Shown here: positions 8,733 through 16,749 of the stretch, in pieces
Layout of the letters: each line of letters starts with the position of its first letter
Position numbering within the stretch: the stretch's first letter is position 1
From: Solirubrobacter sp963837485
GTDB lineage: Bacteria > Actinomycetota > Thermoleophilia > Solirubrobacterales > Solirubrobacteraceae
Assembly: GCA_963837485.1 (NCBI GenBank)
Contig: CAWINP010000018.1
Coordinates: 124,001 to 188,000, forward strand
DNA: 64,000 nt
Direction of reading: 5' to 3'
The notes under the pieces: generated by a model
What the model saw: only the letters and a program-made list of their open reading frames with translations
Databases searched by the model: none
What the model was told of the DNA's origin: nothing
Program-made: the position numbers and the translations under genes

Positions 8733-9401
8733 ATGGCGACGGCGTCCCGGAAGGCTCCCCCGCCGCCGGTCCACGGCGTCCCCGCGCCGCTGCATGGCGG
8801 CCCGCTCGCGTTGCTGCGCTTCATGCGCGGCCACGGGATGCTCAACTTCAAGTACGCCCGCCTGCTGCTGCGGCAGGCGCGGCTGAAGCTGCGGTACGGG
8901 AAGCGGCTGCAGACCGACGGCGTCTGCTTCGTCGGCCCCGGCGTGAAGATCGAGATCGGCCGCGACGCGGTGCTGCGGCTCGGCCGCTGGTCGTGGATCG
9001 GCCACGACACCAAGATCCGCGTGCACGAGGGCGAGTGCGAGATCGGCGCCAAGACGGTGCTCGGCCAGGAGTGCACGATCTCGGCGTTCCAGCACGTGTC
9101 GATCGGGCGCGAGTGCGTCGTCGCCGACCGCGTGATGCTGATCGACTTCGACCACGGCGTCGTCGAGGTCGACCGAGCGATCCGCCACCAGGGGATCTAC
9201 AAGCGCGACGTCCGCGTGGGCTCGAACTGCTGGATCGGCTACGGCGCCTGCATCCTGCGCGGCGCGACGGTAGGCGACAACGCGGTGATCGGGTCCAACA
9301 GCGTCGTCACCAAGGACATCCCGCCCAACGCGGTCGCCGCCGGCGCCCCGGTGCGCGTGCTGCGCATGCGCGAGGCGCCGGCGACGTTGCGCTGGCGCTA
9401 G
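8733..9401 (+). CDS. Hexapeptide-repeat (left-handed beta-helix) acyltransferase
   Basis: 222 residues. The first 60 are basic with a short hydrophobic helix. From about residue 68 onward run hexapeptide repeats typical of the maltose/galactoside O-acetyltransferase group (IEIGRDAVLRLG, CEIGAKTVLG, VRVGSNCWIGYGACILRGATVGDNAVIGSNSVV). The end VTKDIPPNAVAAGAPVRVLR is the classic CoA-binding tail, and the His of IDFDHG in the middle loop could be catalytic. It probably acetylates a sugar or antibiotic-like acceptor. Gene order does not indicate the acceptor. It converges with the Rpf-like gene, overlapping by 4 bases. Confidence 0.88.
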   Translation: MATASRKAPPPPVHGVPAPLHGGPLALLRFMRGHGMLNFKYARLLLRQARLKLRYGKRLQTDGVCFVGPGVKIEIGRDAVLRLGRWSWIGHDTKIRVHEGECEIGAKTVLGQECTISAFQHVSIGRECVVADRVMLIDFDHGVVEVDRAIRHQGIYKRDVRVGSNCWIGYGACILRGATVGDNAVIGSNSVVTKDIPPNAVAAGAPVRVLRMREAPATLRWR

Positions 9402-10036
9402 CGGCCGCAGACGGGCCAGGGCGCGGCGCCGCGCCGCGCGTACAGCTTCGCCGCCATGGCGTCCTGCGTGGCCTCGTCGGCCTTGGCGGGATCGCCGGTG
9501 CCGCCCATCGCCCGCCATGTGGCGCGCGTGAACTGGTACTTGCCGCGGTAGCGGCCGTCGGACGAGACGATCGTGGGGTCGCCGCCGGACTCGCACTGGG
9601 CGATCTTCGCCAGCGCGGTCGCGGCGCCGGTGCCGGTCTCGGGCTCCGGCGTCGCGGACTGCAGCGCGCGGTCGTCGCCGCTGAGCCCGAGCGCGGCAAG
9701 CGTGGCCGACCCGGCGACGCCGTCGGGCGTCAAGCCGTGGGCGCGCTGGAAGCGCTTGATCGCGCGCCGCGTCTGCGGACCTGCGATGCCGTCGGCGGGG
9801 ATGCCGAGGGCGCTCTGGACCTGCGCGACCGAGGCCGGCTTGGCGGCAGCGCCACCGCCGCCGTCCTGGGCGAGCGCGCCGCCGGCGGCGAGCGTCAACG
9901 ACACGAGCAGCGCGCCGATCCCGCTGCGGCCCGACCAGCGCCGGCGTCGCGCGCGGTTGGCGGCGAACCGGCGTGCGCGCGACTTGCGCGCCGAATCCAG
10001 CCACGGGGCGTGGGACGACAGATCGGTTGGTGGCAA
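9398..10036 (-). CDS. Resuscitation-promoting-factor-like lytic enzyme with peptidoglycan-binding domain
   Basis: 212 residues. A basic N-terminus precedes a signal/anchor segment (about 38-56), a PG_binding_1 domain (about 68-118, PADGIAGPQTRRAIKRFQRAHG and DGVAGSATLAALG), and a transglycosylase-like Rpf domain (about 135-205). The catalytic Glu lies in AQCESGGDPT, followed by GRYRGKYQFTRATWRAMGG. It should cleave glycan strands during growth or exit from dormancy. The start is TTG 10036: AAGGGAG sits 9 bases upstream and directly follows the riboswitch, whereas the ATG in another frame does not give this protein. Expression is very likely under c-di-AMP control. Confidence 0.92.
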   Translation of the reverse strand: MPPTDLSSHAPWLDSARKSRARRFAANRARRRRWSGRSGIGALLVSLTLAAGGALAQDGGGGAAAKPASVAQVQSALGIPADGIAGPQTRRAIKRFQRAHGLTPDGVAGSATLAALGLSGDDRALQSATPEPETGTGAATALAKIAQCESGGDPTIVSSDGRYRGKYQFTRATWRAMGGTGDPAKADEATQDAMAAKLYARRGAAPWPVCGR

Positions 10037-10055
10037 AGCGTGGAACTCCCTTTGG

Positions 10056-10205
10056 TCTCATCACGCCTACGGGGTTAGCTGTCGGGCTCGCGCGATGACC
10101 TGCGCTACGCCGTGCGATGACGGCGATTCGCCCCTGGAGCCTTGACCTTGGCTCCTCTGGGTCCCCCGCTCCCGGCCGCCTGGGCGGCTGGGACTCGGCT
10201 CTTTG
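10056..10205 (-). promoter_or_regulatory. ydaO-yuaA type c-di-AMP riboswitch
   Basis: Read on the minus strand, the leader contains the conserved blocks of this class in order: GCCGAGTCCCAGCCGCCC, GGGAGCGGGGGACCCA, GGGGCGAATCGCC, a GC-rich stem with GTAG, then CCCGACAGCTAACCCCGTAG and GCGT. These match the actinobacterial form of the ydaO RNA, which binds cyclic di-AMP and generally turns off cell-wall hydrolase genes. It lies immediately before the Rpf-like gene, the classic target. The boundaries are approximate. Confidence 0.93.
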
Positions 10206-10271
10206 AAGGCGGCTACCTTACACGCCGCTCCACCGGAAGGGCCGGCCGGTGTTATGTCGACCTTGAGCCCC

Positions 10272-11537
10272 CTACGGCTGCACGAACGCCCAGCGCGCCA
10301 GGTGCGGGGCGAGATTCCGCAGCTCAGGCGCGCTTTCGACCGCAAACGCGCGCAGGTGGCCCTCCAGGCGCTCCCGCGGGTAGTCGCCCGCCGTCCCCGC
10401 GTCGATCAGGAACGCCCAGTCGGAGCTCTGCAGGGCCAGCAGCTCGCGCAGCGCGCGGTCGGTCGCCGGCGCGGTCAGCTCGGCGCGGCGCTGCAGCCAG
10501 GCGGGCTCGCCGCGGCTCCAGGTGCGCAGGTCGCGGCCCTTGCCCCAGCTCGTGGGCGGCGCGTCCGGCGCGGGCAGCTCGGCAGCGGCGGGCGGCGGGA
10601 CGAGCTCCACGCCGGCTCCGGCGGCCTGCTCGAGCAGCGCCCGCAGCCACGCCACACCCTCGTGCCAGTGGTGGCCGAGCAGTTCGGTGTCGAACGCCAC
10701 GACGGCGTCGCCGTCCAGTCGCGCCAGGAAGTCCCGCGCATCGGCGTGCACCTGCTCGAGCGCCCGCGCCGGGTCGTAGGCGGACCCGTCGTTGGCCCAT
10801 GCCTGGTGGGCGCGCGGCGTGAGCCGGTGCGTGTCGCGATAGGCGGCATGCGACGGGTAGCCGTCGTACGCCCATACGCGGTCGATCGCCGCGCGGTCGA
10901 GCGGGACGAGCACGAGGCCGGCGGCGCTGCGCCGCGGGCGGCGTTCGTCGATCACATCGGTCCAGTCGACGCAGGTGACGTGCACGCCGGCCTCCTCCAG
11001 CAGCGTGTCCAGCCACGGTACGTGCGCGCACTCGGGCAGCCAGAAGCCGCCGCCCCAGACGCCGAAGCGCGCGCGGAACGCCTCCACCCCGGTCTCCACC
11101 TGGAGCCGGATCCCCGAGTCGGTGGCGAGCAGCGGGAGCACGGCGTGCGTCGCCGACGACGTCCAGCTCACGTGCGGCGCGAACGCGGCGAGCAGGTCGC
11201 CGCGGCGCTCGAGCGCGTCGGCGGCGTTCGCGTAGCGGGCGGCGGAGTACGCGAGCGCCGCCGCCGGCGCCGCACCTTCGTCGAGCGCGTGCGACGCCGG
11301 ACGCACCTCGCGCAGGAAGGCCAGGCAGCGGTCCAGCGCGCCGGGCGCCTCGAGCTGGTCGGCGAGCACCGGCGTGATCGAGACGGTGACACGGCCGGGA
11401 TGGTCGTCGAGCACGTCCAGCAGCGGCAGATACGACGTCGCGATCGCCTCCCACAGCCACTCCTCGCCGAACGGCCACGTGCCGAAGCCCTCGACGTAGG
11501 GCATGTGGGTGTGCAGGACGAGCGAGAGCCTCGTCAA
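10272..11537 (-). CDS. GH57-family 1,4-alpha-glucan branching-enzyme-like protein
   Basis: 421 residues starting at TTG 11537, which overlaps the methyltransferase stop. It is a GH57/DUF1957-type barrel: N-terminal HTHMPYVEGFGTWPFGEEW, the nucleophile Glu in FWLPECAHVP, and the acid Asp in VAFDTELLGHHWHEG. GH57 branching enzymes transfer alpha-1,4 glucan chains to alpha-1,6 positions. It is shorter than the roughly 520-residue actinobacterial Rv3031 type, lacking much of the C-terminal extension. The pairing with a Rv3030-like methyltransferase points to a methylated or branched glucan, as in mycobacterial methylglucose lipopolysaccharide. Only comparison with characterised members could separate branching enzyme from amylase activity. 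Confidence 0.82.
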   Translation of the reverse strand: MTRLSLVLHTHMPYVEGFGTWPFGEEWLWEAIATSYLPLLDVLDDHPGRVTVSITPVLADQLEAPGALDRCLAFLREVRPASHALDEGAAPAAALAYSAARYANAADALERRGDLLAAFAPHVSWTSSATHAVLPLLATDSGIRLQVETGVEAFRARFGVWGGGFWLPECAHVPWLDTLLEEAGVHVTCVDWTDVIDERRPRRSAAGLVLVPLDRAAIDRVWAYDGYPSHAAYRDTHRLTPRAHQAWANDGSAYDPARALEQVHADARDFLARLDGDAVVAFDTELLGHHWHEGVAWLRALLEQAAGAGVELVPPPAAAELPAPDAPPTSWGKGRDLRTWSRGEPAWLQRRAELTAPATDRALRELLALQSSDWAFLIDAGTAGDYPRERLEGHLRAFAVESAPELRNLAPHLARWAFVQP

Positions 11538-12286
11538 GGCCGCAGCACCGCCAGCAGGTCGAGCGCGCGCTCCAGGCCGTCGCGCCGCAGCGCGAAGTCG
11601 CGCGTCGAGATCGCCGGCGTGAAGCGGTCGTAGAACGGCTTCGTTATCCGCAGCGCCGCGTGCGCGCGGTCCCAGCCGGCCTTCAGCGCCAGCTCGTGCG
11701 CGCGCAGCTTGCGCGCGTGGAAGAGGCCGAGCAGGTCCACGCGCGCGAAGTGGCGCTCGCACAGCGCGCGGTACTCCTCGGGCCGGTACTCGCGCACGTG
11801 CCACGGGTTGCCCGAACGCTCGGCGCCGGCGGGCGCGAGCGTGAGCACGTTCGGCGTCGAGACGTAGGCAACGCCGTGGGGGCCGATCAGGTCGCGGATG
11901 TGGTCGAGCACGCCACCGGGGTCCGGCACGTGCTCGATCGTCTGCAGGAACACGACGCAGTCGACGTCGCCCTTCCACAACTCGACCATGTTGCGCTCGA
12001 ACGTGACCTGCCGGTACTTCACGCGCGCGTGCTCGTAGGCCTCGGGGTTCGCATCGACGCCGACGACCGACGCCGCCGTGCGGGCGAGCTCGGCGCTCCC
12101 ATAGCCCTCGCCGCAGGCGAGGTCCACGACGCGCCGCCCGTGCGCGCGCCGCGCGATCCAGCGGTAGACGACCAGGTGGCGCTGGAACCAGTAGTTCTCC
12201 TCCGGGACGTCCGGGAGCGTGCGCTCGCCGGTCAGGTGCAGCGGGGGGACGCCGGGCGGCTGGTCGCGCTGGACATAGAGGTCCAC
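11534..12286 (-). CDS. Class I SAM methyltransferase, Rv3030-like
   Basis: 250 residues from GTG 12286; no standard start lies closer to the domain, and longer frames run into the upstream gene. The N-terminal block LHLTGERTLPDVPEENYWFQRH is typical of the Rv3030 group. Motif I is VVDLACGEGYG, motif II VVGVDAN, motif IV CVVFLQTIEHV, followed by STPNVLT. The Rv3030 group is linked to O-methylation in methylglucose lipopolysaccharide synthesis. The same order (methyltransferase then GH57 protein) occurs here with a 4-base overlap. The substrate is inferred from neighbourhood and family only. Confidence 0.82.
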   Translation of the reverse strand: MDLYVQRDQPPGVPPLHLTGERTLPDVPEENYWFQRHLVVYRWIARRAHGRRVVDLACGEGYGSAELARTAASVVGVDANPEAYEHARVKYRQVTFERNMVELWKGDVDCVVFLQTIEHVPDPGGVLDHIRDLIGPHGVAYVSTPNVLTLAPAGAERSGNPWHVREYRPEEYRALCERHFARVDLLGLFHARKLRAHELALKAGWDRAHAALRITKPFYDRFTPAISTRDFALRRDGLERALDLLAVLRP

Positions 12287-12303
12287 CGCGCGCAGCTTAC
12301 GAG

Positions 12304-13191
12304 TCAGCGGATCTGCGGGGCGCGCGTCGCGCGGATCTTGATCGTGAAGGTCCGGGTCACCTTGCCGTTGGCGGACAGCGTGATCTTGATCACCGTCCCC
12401 GGGACGAGCTTGCGGCCGGTGAGGCCGGCGAGGCTGACCGCGCCGTCCTTGGTCGCGGTCGTACGCAGCGCGCGGCTCGGGCACCCCTTGCGCTGGCAGG
12501 TCGCCTTGAGCGCCGTGCCGGCCGCGACGTCGCGGACGGTCAGCGAGTGCAGCCGCGTCCAGCGCCGCGTGTGCGTCGAGCTCAGGCGCACGCTCGGGCT
12601 CGACGTGGTCGTCGAGAGCACGCCGCCCTCCGGCTGCTCAGGCCGGGCGTCGACGTGGGTGACCTGGGGCTGCGCGACGGTGACCGTGCGCGTCGCCGTC
12701 GCCTCGTTGCCGGCCGCGTCGACGGCGTGCACGGTCAGCACGTGGTCGCCGTCGGCGACGCCGTCGAGCGCGCTGCCGCACGGCGTCGCGGCGCCGTCCC
12801 AGGCGCAGTCGGCGCTGCCGGGGTGCGCGTCGGTGCTGGTGAACGCGTACGTGACCGAGCGCCCGCTGCGGGCCGGCTCGGCGGTGAACGCGATCGCCGG
12901 CGGGGTGCGGTCGAGCGTGAACGAGCCGCTGAACGTGTAGCCGGCGGCGACGACGTCGTACCGGTAGAGGCCGTCGGCGCCGACGCCGGGACGCCACGGG
13001 CTCGTGCACGGCGCCGTCGCCTGGCCGCTCAGCGCGCACTCGAGCGGCGTTCCCGGCGGGTCGACGCCGACCGCGATCGCGGGGTCGTTCGTCAGGACGC
13101 CCGCGGGGAGCGCGACGGTGACGTCGCGCGCCCAAGCCGGCGTGGCGAGAGCGAGCAGGACCGTCGTCGCGGCGGTGACCAGGCGCAGCAC
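12304..13191 (-). CDS. Secreted Ig-like-repeat protein with Cys C-terminal domain
   Basis: 295 residues. Signal peptide to about residue 21 (LLALATPAWA). One or two Ig-like beta domains (about 30-175) carry Cys pairs and the DAAGNEATATRTVTV strand seen in bacterial adhesion Ig domains. The last 100 residues form the domain shared with the next upstream gene: SLTVRDVAAGTALKATCQRKGC, then GTVIKITLSANGKVTRTFTIKIR. No catalytic residues were recognised; a structural or adhesive envelope role is likely. It is transcribed together with the PKD protein, 10 bases apart. Confidence 0.75.
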   Translation of the reverse strand: MLRLVTAATTVLLALATPAWARDVTVALPAGVLTNDPAIAVGVDPPGTPLECALSGQATAPCTSPWRPGVGADGLYRYDVVAAGYTFSGSFTLDRTPPAIAFTAEPARSGRSVTYAFTSTDAHPGSADCAWDGAATPCGSALDGVADGDHVLTVHAVDAAGNEATATRTVTVAQPQVTHVDARPEQPEGGVLSTTTSSPSVRLSSTHTRRWTRLHSLTVRDVAAGTALKATCQRKGCPSRALRTTATKDGAVSLAGLTGRKLVPGTVIKITLSANGKVTRTFTIKIRATRAPQIR

Positions 13192-13201
13192 GCCGCGAAA
13201 T

Positions 13202-14419
13202 CTACTTGCCCGCGAGCGCGGGGTCCTTCCCCTTTCGGACAGTTATGACGATCGTGCGCGCGATCATGCCCGGCTTGGTCACCTCGACGGTGATCGCGGC
13301 GCCGATCTTCAGCCTGCGCCGGACGAGCGTCTTCAGGCTCACGCTGTCGGACTTGGCGACCGCCGCGAACTTCTTCTTCGCGCATCCGCCGCCCTTGCAG
13401 CGCGCGCGGACGAGCGCGCCGCGCGGCAGGTGGCGGACGACGAGCGACGTGAAGACCGTGGTGGACCGCGTGCGCGTGAACGCGTAGCGCAGCGTGGCGC
13501 CGATCTTGGCCGGCCCGGCGGGCGCGGGCGCCGCCGGCGGCGCGTCGGCGGCCGGCGCGGCGCCCTGGGCGACCGCGATCTCCGCGCTCGCCTCCGCGGT
13601 CGCGCCGTTGTCGTCGACCACGCGCAGCGACACCGTGTGCGGGCCCGGCGTGTCGAACGTGGCGGTGGCGACCGGCCCGGCGGCGTCGTCGAACTCCCCG
13701 TCGCCGTCGAGGTCCCACGCGCCCGCGACGATGGTGCCGTCGGGGTCGCCGGAGCCGCGGCCGTCGAGCGTCACGTCGTCCCCGGTGAGCGGCGCCGCCG
13801 GCGAGACGGCGATGCTCGCCACCGGCGGGCGGTTGGCGATCGCGACCGTGCGCATCGCGGTGTCTGCGGAGATGCCGTCGGACACGCGCAGGGCCACGTC
13901 GATCGTGCCCGCCTTCGCGAACGTGCGCGAAACCGAGCAGCCGGGCCGCTCGAACGTCCCGTCGCCGTCGAGGTCCCACGCGCAGGTGAGCGGGTCGCCG
14001 TCGGCGTCCGTCGAGGCCGAGCTGATCGTGACCTGATCGCCGGTCACGGGCGCGGCCGGATCCTGCGCGATCGCGGCGACCGGCGCGGCGTTCTGCACGA
14101 GGACGTTCTGGCTGGCGATCACCGGGTTCTTCCCGGTCGTCTCGTCGCCGACGGCAACCGCGATCGTGTGCTGGCCGAGCGTGGCGAACGAGCCGGTGAG
14201 CTCGGGCGAGTCGTCGAACTTCGTGGCGAGCTTGCCGTCCACCGCCCACTGGACATGGACCGCGCCGACCGCGTTGGTGACGCGGATCCGCGCACTGACC
14301 CTCTCGTCGCGGTGCGCCGGGCTCGGGCCGGCGTCGAGTTGCACCGCCGGCGCCGCCGCGGCGGCAGCCGGGAACGCCAGGACGGCGAGGACGGTAACGA
14401 TGAGGGCGCGCAAGGTCAC
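13202..14419 (-). CDS. Secreted PKD-domain protein with Cys C-terminal domain
   Basis: 405 residues from GTG 14419; the signal peptide ends near AAAAAAPAV (about 22). Three beta-sandwich domains follow: an Ig-like segment (about 25-110), then two PKD domains (about 115-200 and 205-290) with the diagnostic CAWDLDGDG and GAWDLDGDG motifs. An Ala/Pro linker leads to the C-terminal module (about 310-400), with GALVRARCKGGGC and ITVEVTKPGMIARTIVI, homologous to the end of the downstream gene. PKD domains mediate surface protein-protein or protein-sugar contacts. A cell-surface role is inferred. Confidence 0.82.
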   Translation of the reverse strand: MTLRALIVTVLAVLAFPAAAAAAPAVQLDAGPSPAHRDERVSARIRVTNAVGAVHVQWAVDGKLATKFDDSPELTGSFATLGQHTIAVAVGDETTGKNPVIASQNVLVQNAAPVAAIAQDPAAPVTGDQVTISSASTDADGDPLTCAWDLDGDGTFERPGCSVSRTFAKAGTIDVALRVSDGISADTAMRTVAIANRPPVASIAVSPAAPLTGDDVTLDGRGSGDPDGTIVAGAWDLDGDGEFDDAAGPVATATFDTPGPHTVSLRVVDDNGATAEASAEIAVAQGAAPAADAPPAAPAPAGPAKIGATLRYAFTRTRSTTVFTSLVVRHLPRGALVRARCKGGGCAKKKFAAVAKSDSVSLKTLVRRRLKIGAAITVEVTKPGMIARTIVITVRKGKDPALAGK

Positions 14420-14458
14420 TCGGGCGACCCTCTCGCACCCGGGTTGGCGTGGGCTTGG

Positions 14459-15426
14459 TCAAAGCTTGGCGGCCCGCTGCTGGAGCACGGGGTTGTAGAG
14501 CCGCCGCTGCATCGGCGCTGGGTCGACGCCGACCGACGCGACCCACTGCCAGTTGCCGTTGTTCTGGGCGACGTCGCCGTCGAGCAGCAGGCGCATGAAG
14601 TGCGCCTCGCCGCGGCGCCAGTCGACGTGCAGGTCCTTGGCCAACAAGCTCGCCGCGACCAGGCGCGCGCGGTTGTGCATCCACCCGGTGGCCGCGAGCT
14701 GGCGCGTGAACGCCGACGCGGCGCCGGCGCGGCGCTCGAGCTCGCACGCGCTCAGGCAGCCGAAGCGCAGATACGCCGACAGCGCCGAGGTGCCGCCGGC
14801 CGCGCGGTCGTGGCGTGCCTCGTAGCGCCTCACGTCGTCGCGCAGAAACGCGTGCATGCGCCGGCGCGCCGCCTTCTCCCCCGCGGGCGGCGGGTCGGGC
14901 AGCTCGGACGCGATCGACGGGATCCGGCCCGGCGCAAGCCTCGAAGGCACCCGGAGCTTGCGCGCCCGCCGAGTACCTCGCGCCGCGGCACGCGCGACCA
15001 CGCGCGCCAGAACGGCGTGAACACGACGTACGGCCTCTCGACCGCCGCGACGAAGCTCCCGGGCACGGGGCGGGCCTCGACGCCGTCCGCGGCCAGCGCC
15101 GCCTCCACCGCGCGGTCGCGCGCGATCGCGAACGGCGACACGTCGGGCGCGTAGTAGATCGCGCGCGAGCCCGTCTCGCGCGCGAGCTCGGAGAGCACGG
15201 CCTCCGGCCGTCCGGCGCGCACGAACAGCTCGCCGCCGCGGCTTCGCAGCGCCTCGCGCAGCTCGCGCAGGCAGTCGAGCATGAATGCCGCGCGCGACGG
15301 GGAGCGCTTCAGCAGCCGCTCGTCGAGCACGAACACCGGCACCACGCGCGCGTGCGCGGCGAGGGCCGCGCGCAGCGGCGGGTGGTCGTGCACGCGCAGG
15401 TCGCGGCGGAACCAGACGAGGGCCAC
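14459..15426 (-). pseudogene. phr: Decayed deoxyribodipyrimidine photolyase
   Basis: Read from ATG 15426, the antenna-binding domain is clear (LVWFRRDLRVHDHPPLRAAL and FTPFWRAWSRVPRRE). Near 14958-14970 the frame changes, and the rest of the enzyme continues in another frame (RKLRVPSRLAPGRIPSIASE, GTSALSAYLRFGCLS, ATGWMHNRARLVAASLLAKDL, DVAQNNGNWQWVAS). The total span of 968 bases would give about 322 residues against about 450-470 in intact enzymes. About 70 residues (the WREF and VDAGMR region) are missing between LSACELERRAG and RQLAATGWMHNR, and the C-terminus stops right after NPVLQQRAAKL. Frameshift, internal deletion and truncation together argue for a true pseudogene rather than one sequencing error. 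Confidence 0.85.
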
Positions 15427-15475
15427 TCACAACGTACGGACTCTGTGAGGGTGCGGATCTAGACTGAGTCGGACG

Positions 15476-16099
15476 GTGGCCCTCGTGAAGGATTTCCCGC
15501 TGTTCCCGCTCGGGCTCGTCGCGCTCCCGTCCGAGCTGGTTCCGCTCCACATCTTCGAGGAGCGCTACAAGACGATGATCGCGCGCTGCCTGGAGGAGGA
15601 GTGCGAGTTCGGGATCGTGTGGCTCGCCGACGACGGCCTGCGCCCGATCGGCTGCGCGTGCGAGGTCGCCGAGGTGCTCGAGCGGATGCCCGACGGCCGG
15701 ATGAACCTGATCGCGCGCGGCACGCGGCCGTTCCGGATCGAGGCGCGCCAGGAGGAGCTCGCCTACCCGGCGGGGACCGTCGAGTTCCTCGCCGACCGCG
15801 CCGAGGACGCCGACCCCGACGCCGCCGAAGCCGCGCACGCGGCCTACGCCGACCTCGTCGAGCAGGCAACCGACCGCATCCCCGACCCCGAAGAGCTCTC
15901 GGTCATGTCGGCCTACGAGATGGCCGCGACGGTCGAGTTCGGGCTCGACGCCAAGCAGGGCCTGCTCGACCTGCGCTCGGAGGCGGCGCGGCTGAAGCTC
16001 GTCACGCGGCTGTTCCGGGCGGCGATCAGGCGGCTCGACTTCATCGACCGCGCGCAGGCGCGGGCGCGCTCCAACGGCAAGGTCCACTTCAGCGCATGA
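15476..16099 (+). CDS. LON substrate-binding-domain protein
   Basis: 207 residues from GTG 15476. The whole length is a stand-alone Lon N-terminal domain: FPLFPLGLVALPSELVPLHIFEERY at the start, GIVWLADDG, GCACEVAEVLE, GTRPFRIE, then a helical half with DAKQGLLDLRSEAARLKLVTRLFRAA. It has no ATPase or protease domain. These proteins are thought to bind unfolded or specific protein substrates; no precise role is established. Its TGA overlaps the ATG of the phosphoesterase, so the two are coupled. Confidence 0.9.
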   Translation: MALVKDFPLFPLGLVALPSELVPLHIFEERYKTMIARCLEEECEFGIVWLADDGLRPIGCACEVAEVLERMPDGRMNLIARGTRPFRIEARQEELAYPAGTVEFLADRAEDADPDAAEAAHAAYADLVEQATDRIPDPEELSVMSAYEMAATVEFGLDAKQGLLDLRSEAARLKLVTRLFRAAIRRLDFIDRAQARARSNGKVHFSA

Positions 16100-16749
16100 G
16101 GGTCGCCGCCCTCTACGACATCCACGGCAACCTGCCGGCACTCGACGCCGTGCTGGGCGAGCTGCCCGAGGTCGACGCGATCGTGGTCGGCGGCGACGTG
16201 CTGCCGGGGCCGCTGGCGCGCGAGACGCTCGACCGCCTGGCGTCGCTCCCCAACGTGCATTACGTGATGGGCAACGGCGACCGCGAGTCGGCCGGAGAGT
16301 ACCCCGAGGTCGCGGACTGGCCGGCCACGGTGACGCTCGACGTCGACGGGCTCGGGCCGGTGCTCTTCTGCCACGGCTCGCCGCGCAGCGACACCGAGAT
16401 GATCACGATCCTCACCGGCGAGGACCGGCTCGGCGCGATGCTCGAAGGGGTGTCGGAGCGGTGTGTGGTCGGCGGCCACACGCACCGCCAGTTCGACCGC
16501 GAGCTGCTCGGCCGCCGGATCGTCAACGCGGGCTCGGTCGGGCTGCCCTACGAGGGCGTCGCCGCCGCGTTCTGGCTGCTGCTCGGTCCGGACGTCGAGC
16601 TGCGGCGGACCCTCTACGACGTGCCCGCCGCGGTCGAGCGGCTCAAGCAGGCCGGCGGCCCGGCCGTCGAGTACCTGAAGGAAAGCCTGATCGAGCCGAC
16701 CGACCCCGACGAGGTCGCGGCCTACTTCGAGCGCTCAGCCGAGCGCTGA
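16096..16749 (+). CDS. Metallophosphoesterase, YfcE/calcineurin-like
   Basis: 217 residues, ATG overlapping the previous stop. The dinuclear-metal motifs are complete and ordered: DIHGN (D-x-H), VGGDVLPG (GD), MGNGDRE (GN[H/D]), CHGSP (H) and GGHTHRQF (GHTH), ending with VNAGSVGLP as in phosphodiesterases of the YfcE/MJ0936 group. It probably hydrolyses phosphodiesters; the natural substrate is unknown. The convergent ankyrin gene overlaps its 3' end by 15 bases. Confidence 0.92.
   Translation: MRVAALYDIHGNLPALDAVLGELPEVDAIVVGGDVLPGPLARETLDRLASLPNVHYVMGNGDRESAGEYPEVADWPATVTLDVDGLGPVLFCHGSPRSDTEMITILTGEDRLGAMLEGVSERCVVGGHTHRQFDRELLGRRIVNAGSVGLPYEGVAAAFWLLLGPDVELRRTLYDVPAAVERLKQAGGPAVEYLKESLIEPTDPDEVAAYFERSAER

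Noticed and set aside
14950..14975. Programmed frameshift in the photolyase gene
   Set aside because: No slippery heptamer is seen, and the protein also lacks an internal block and its C-terminus, so decay is more likely.
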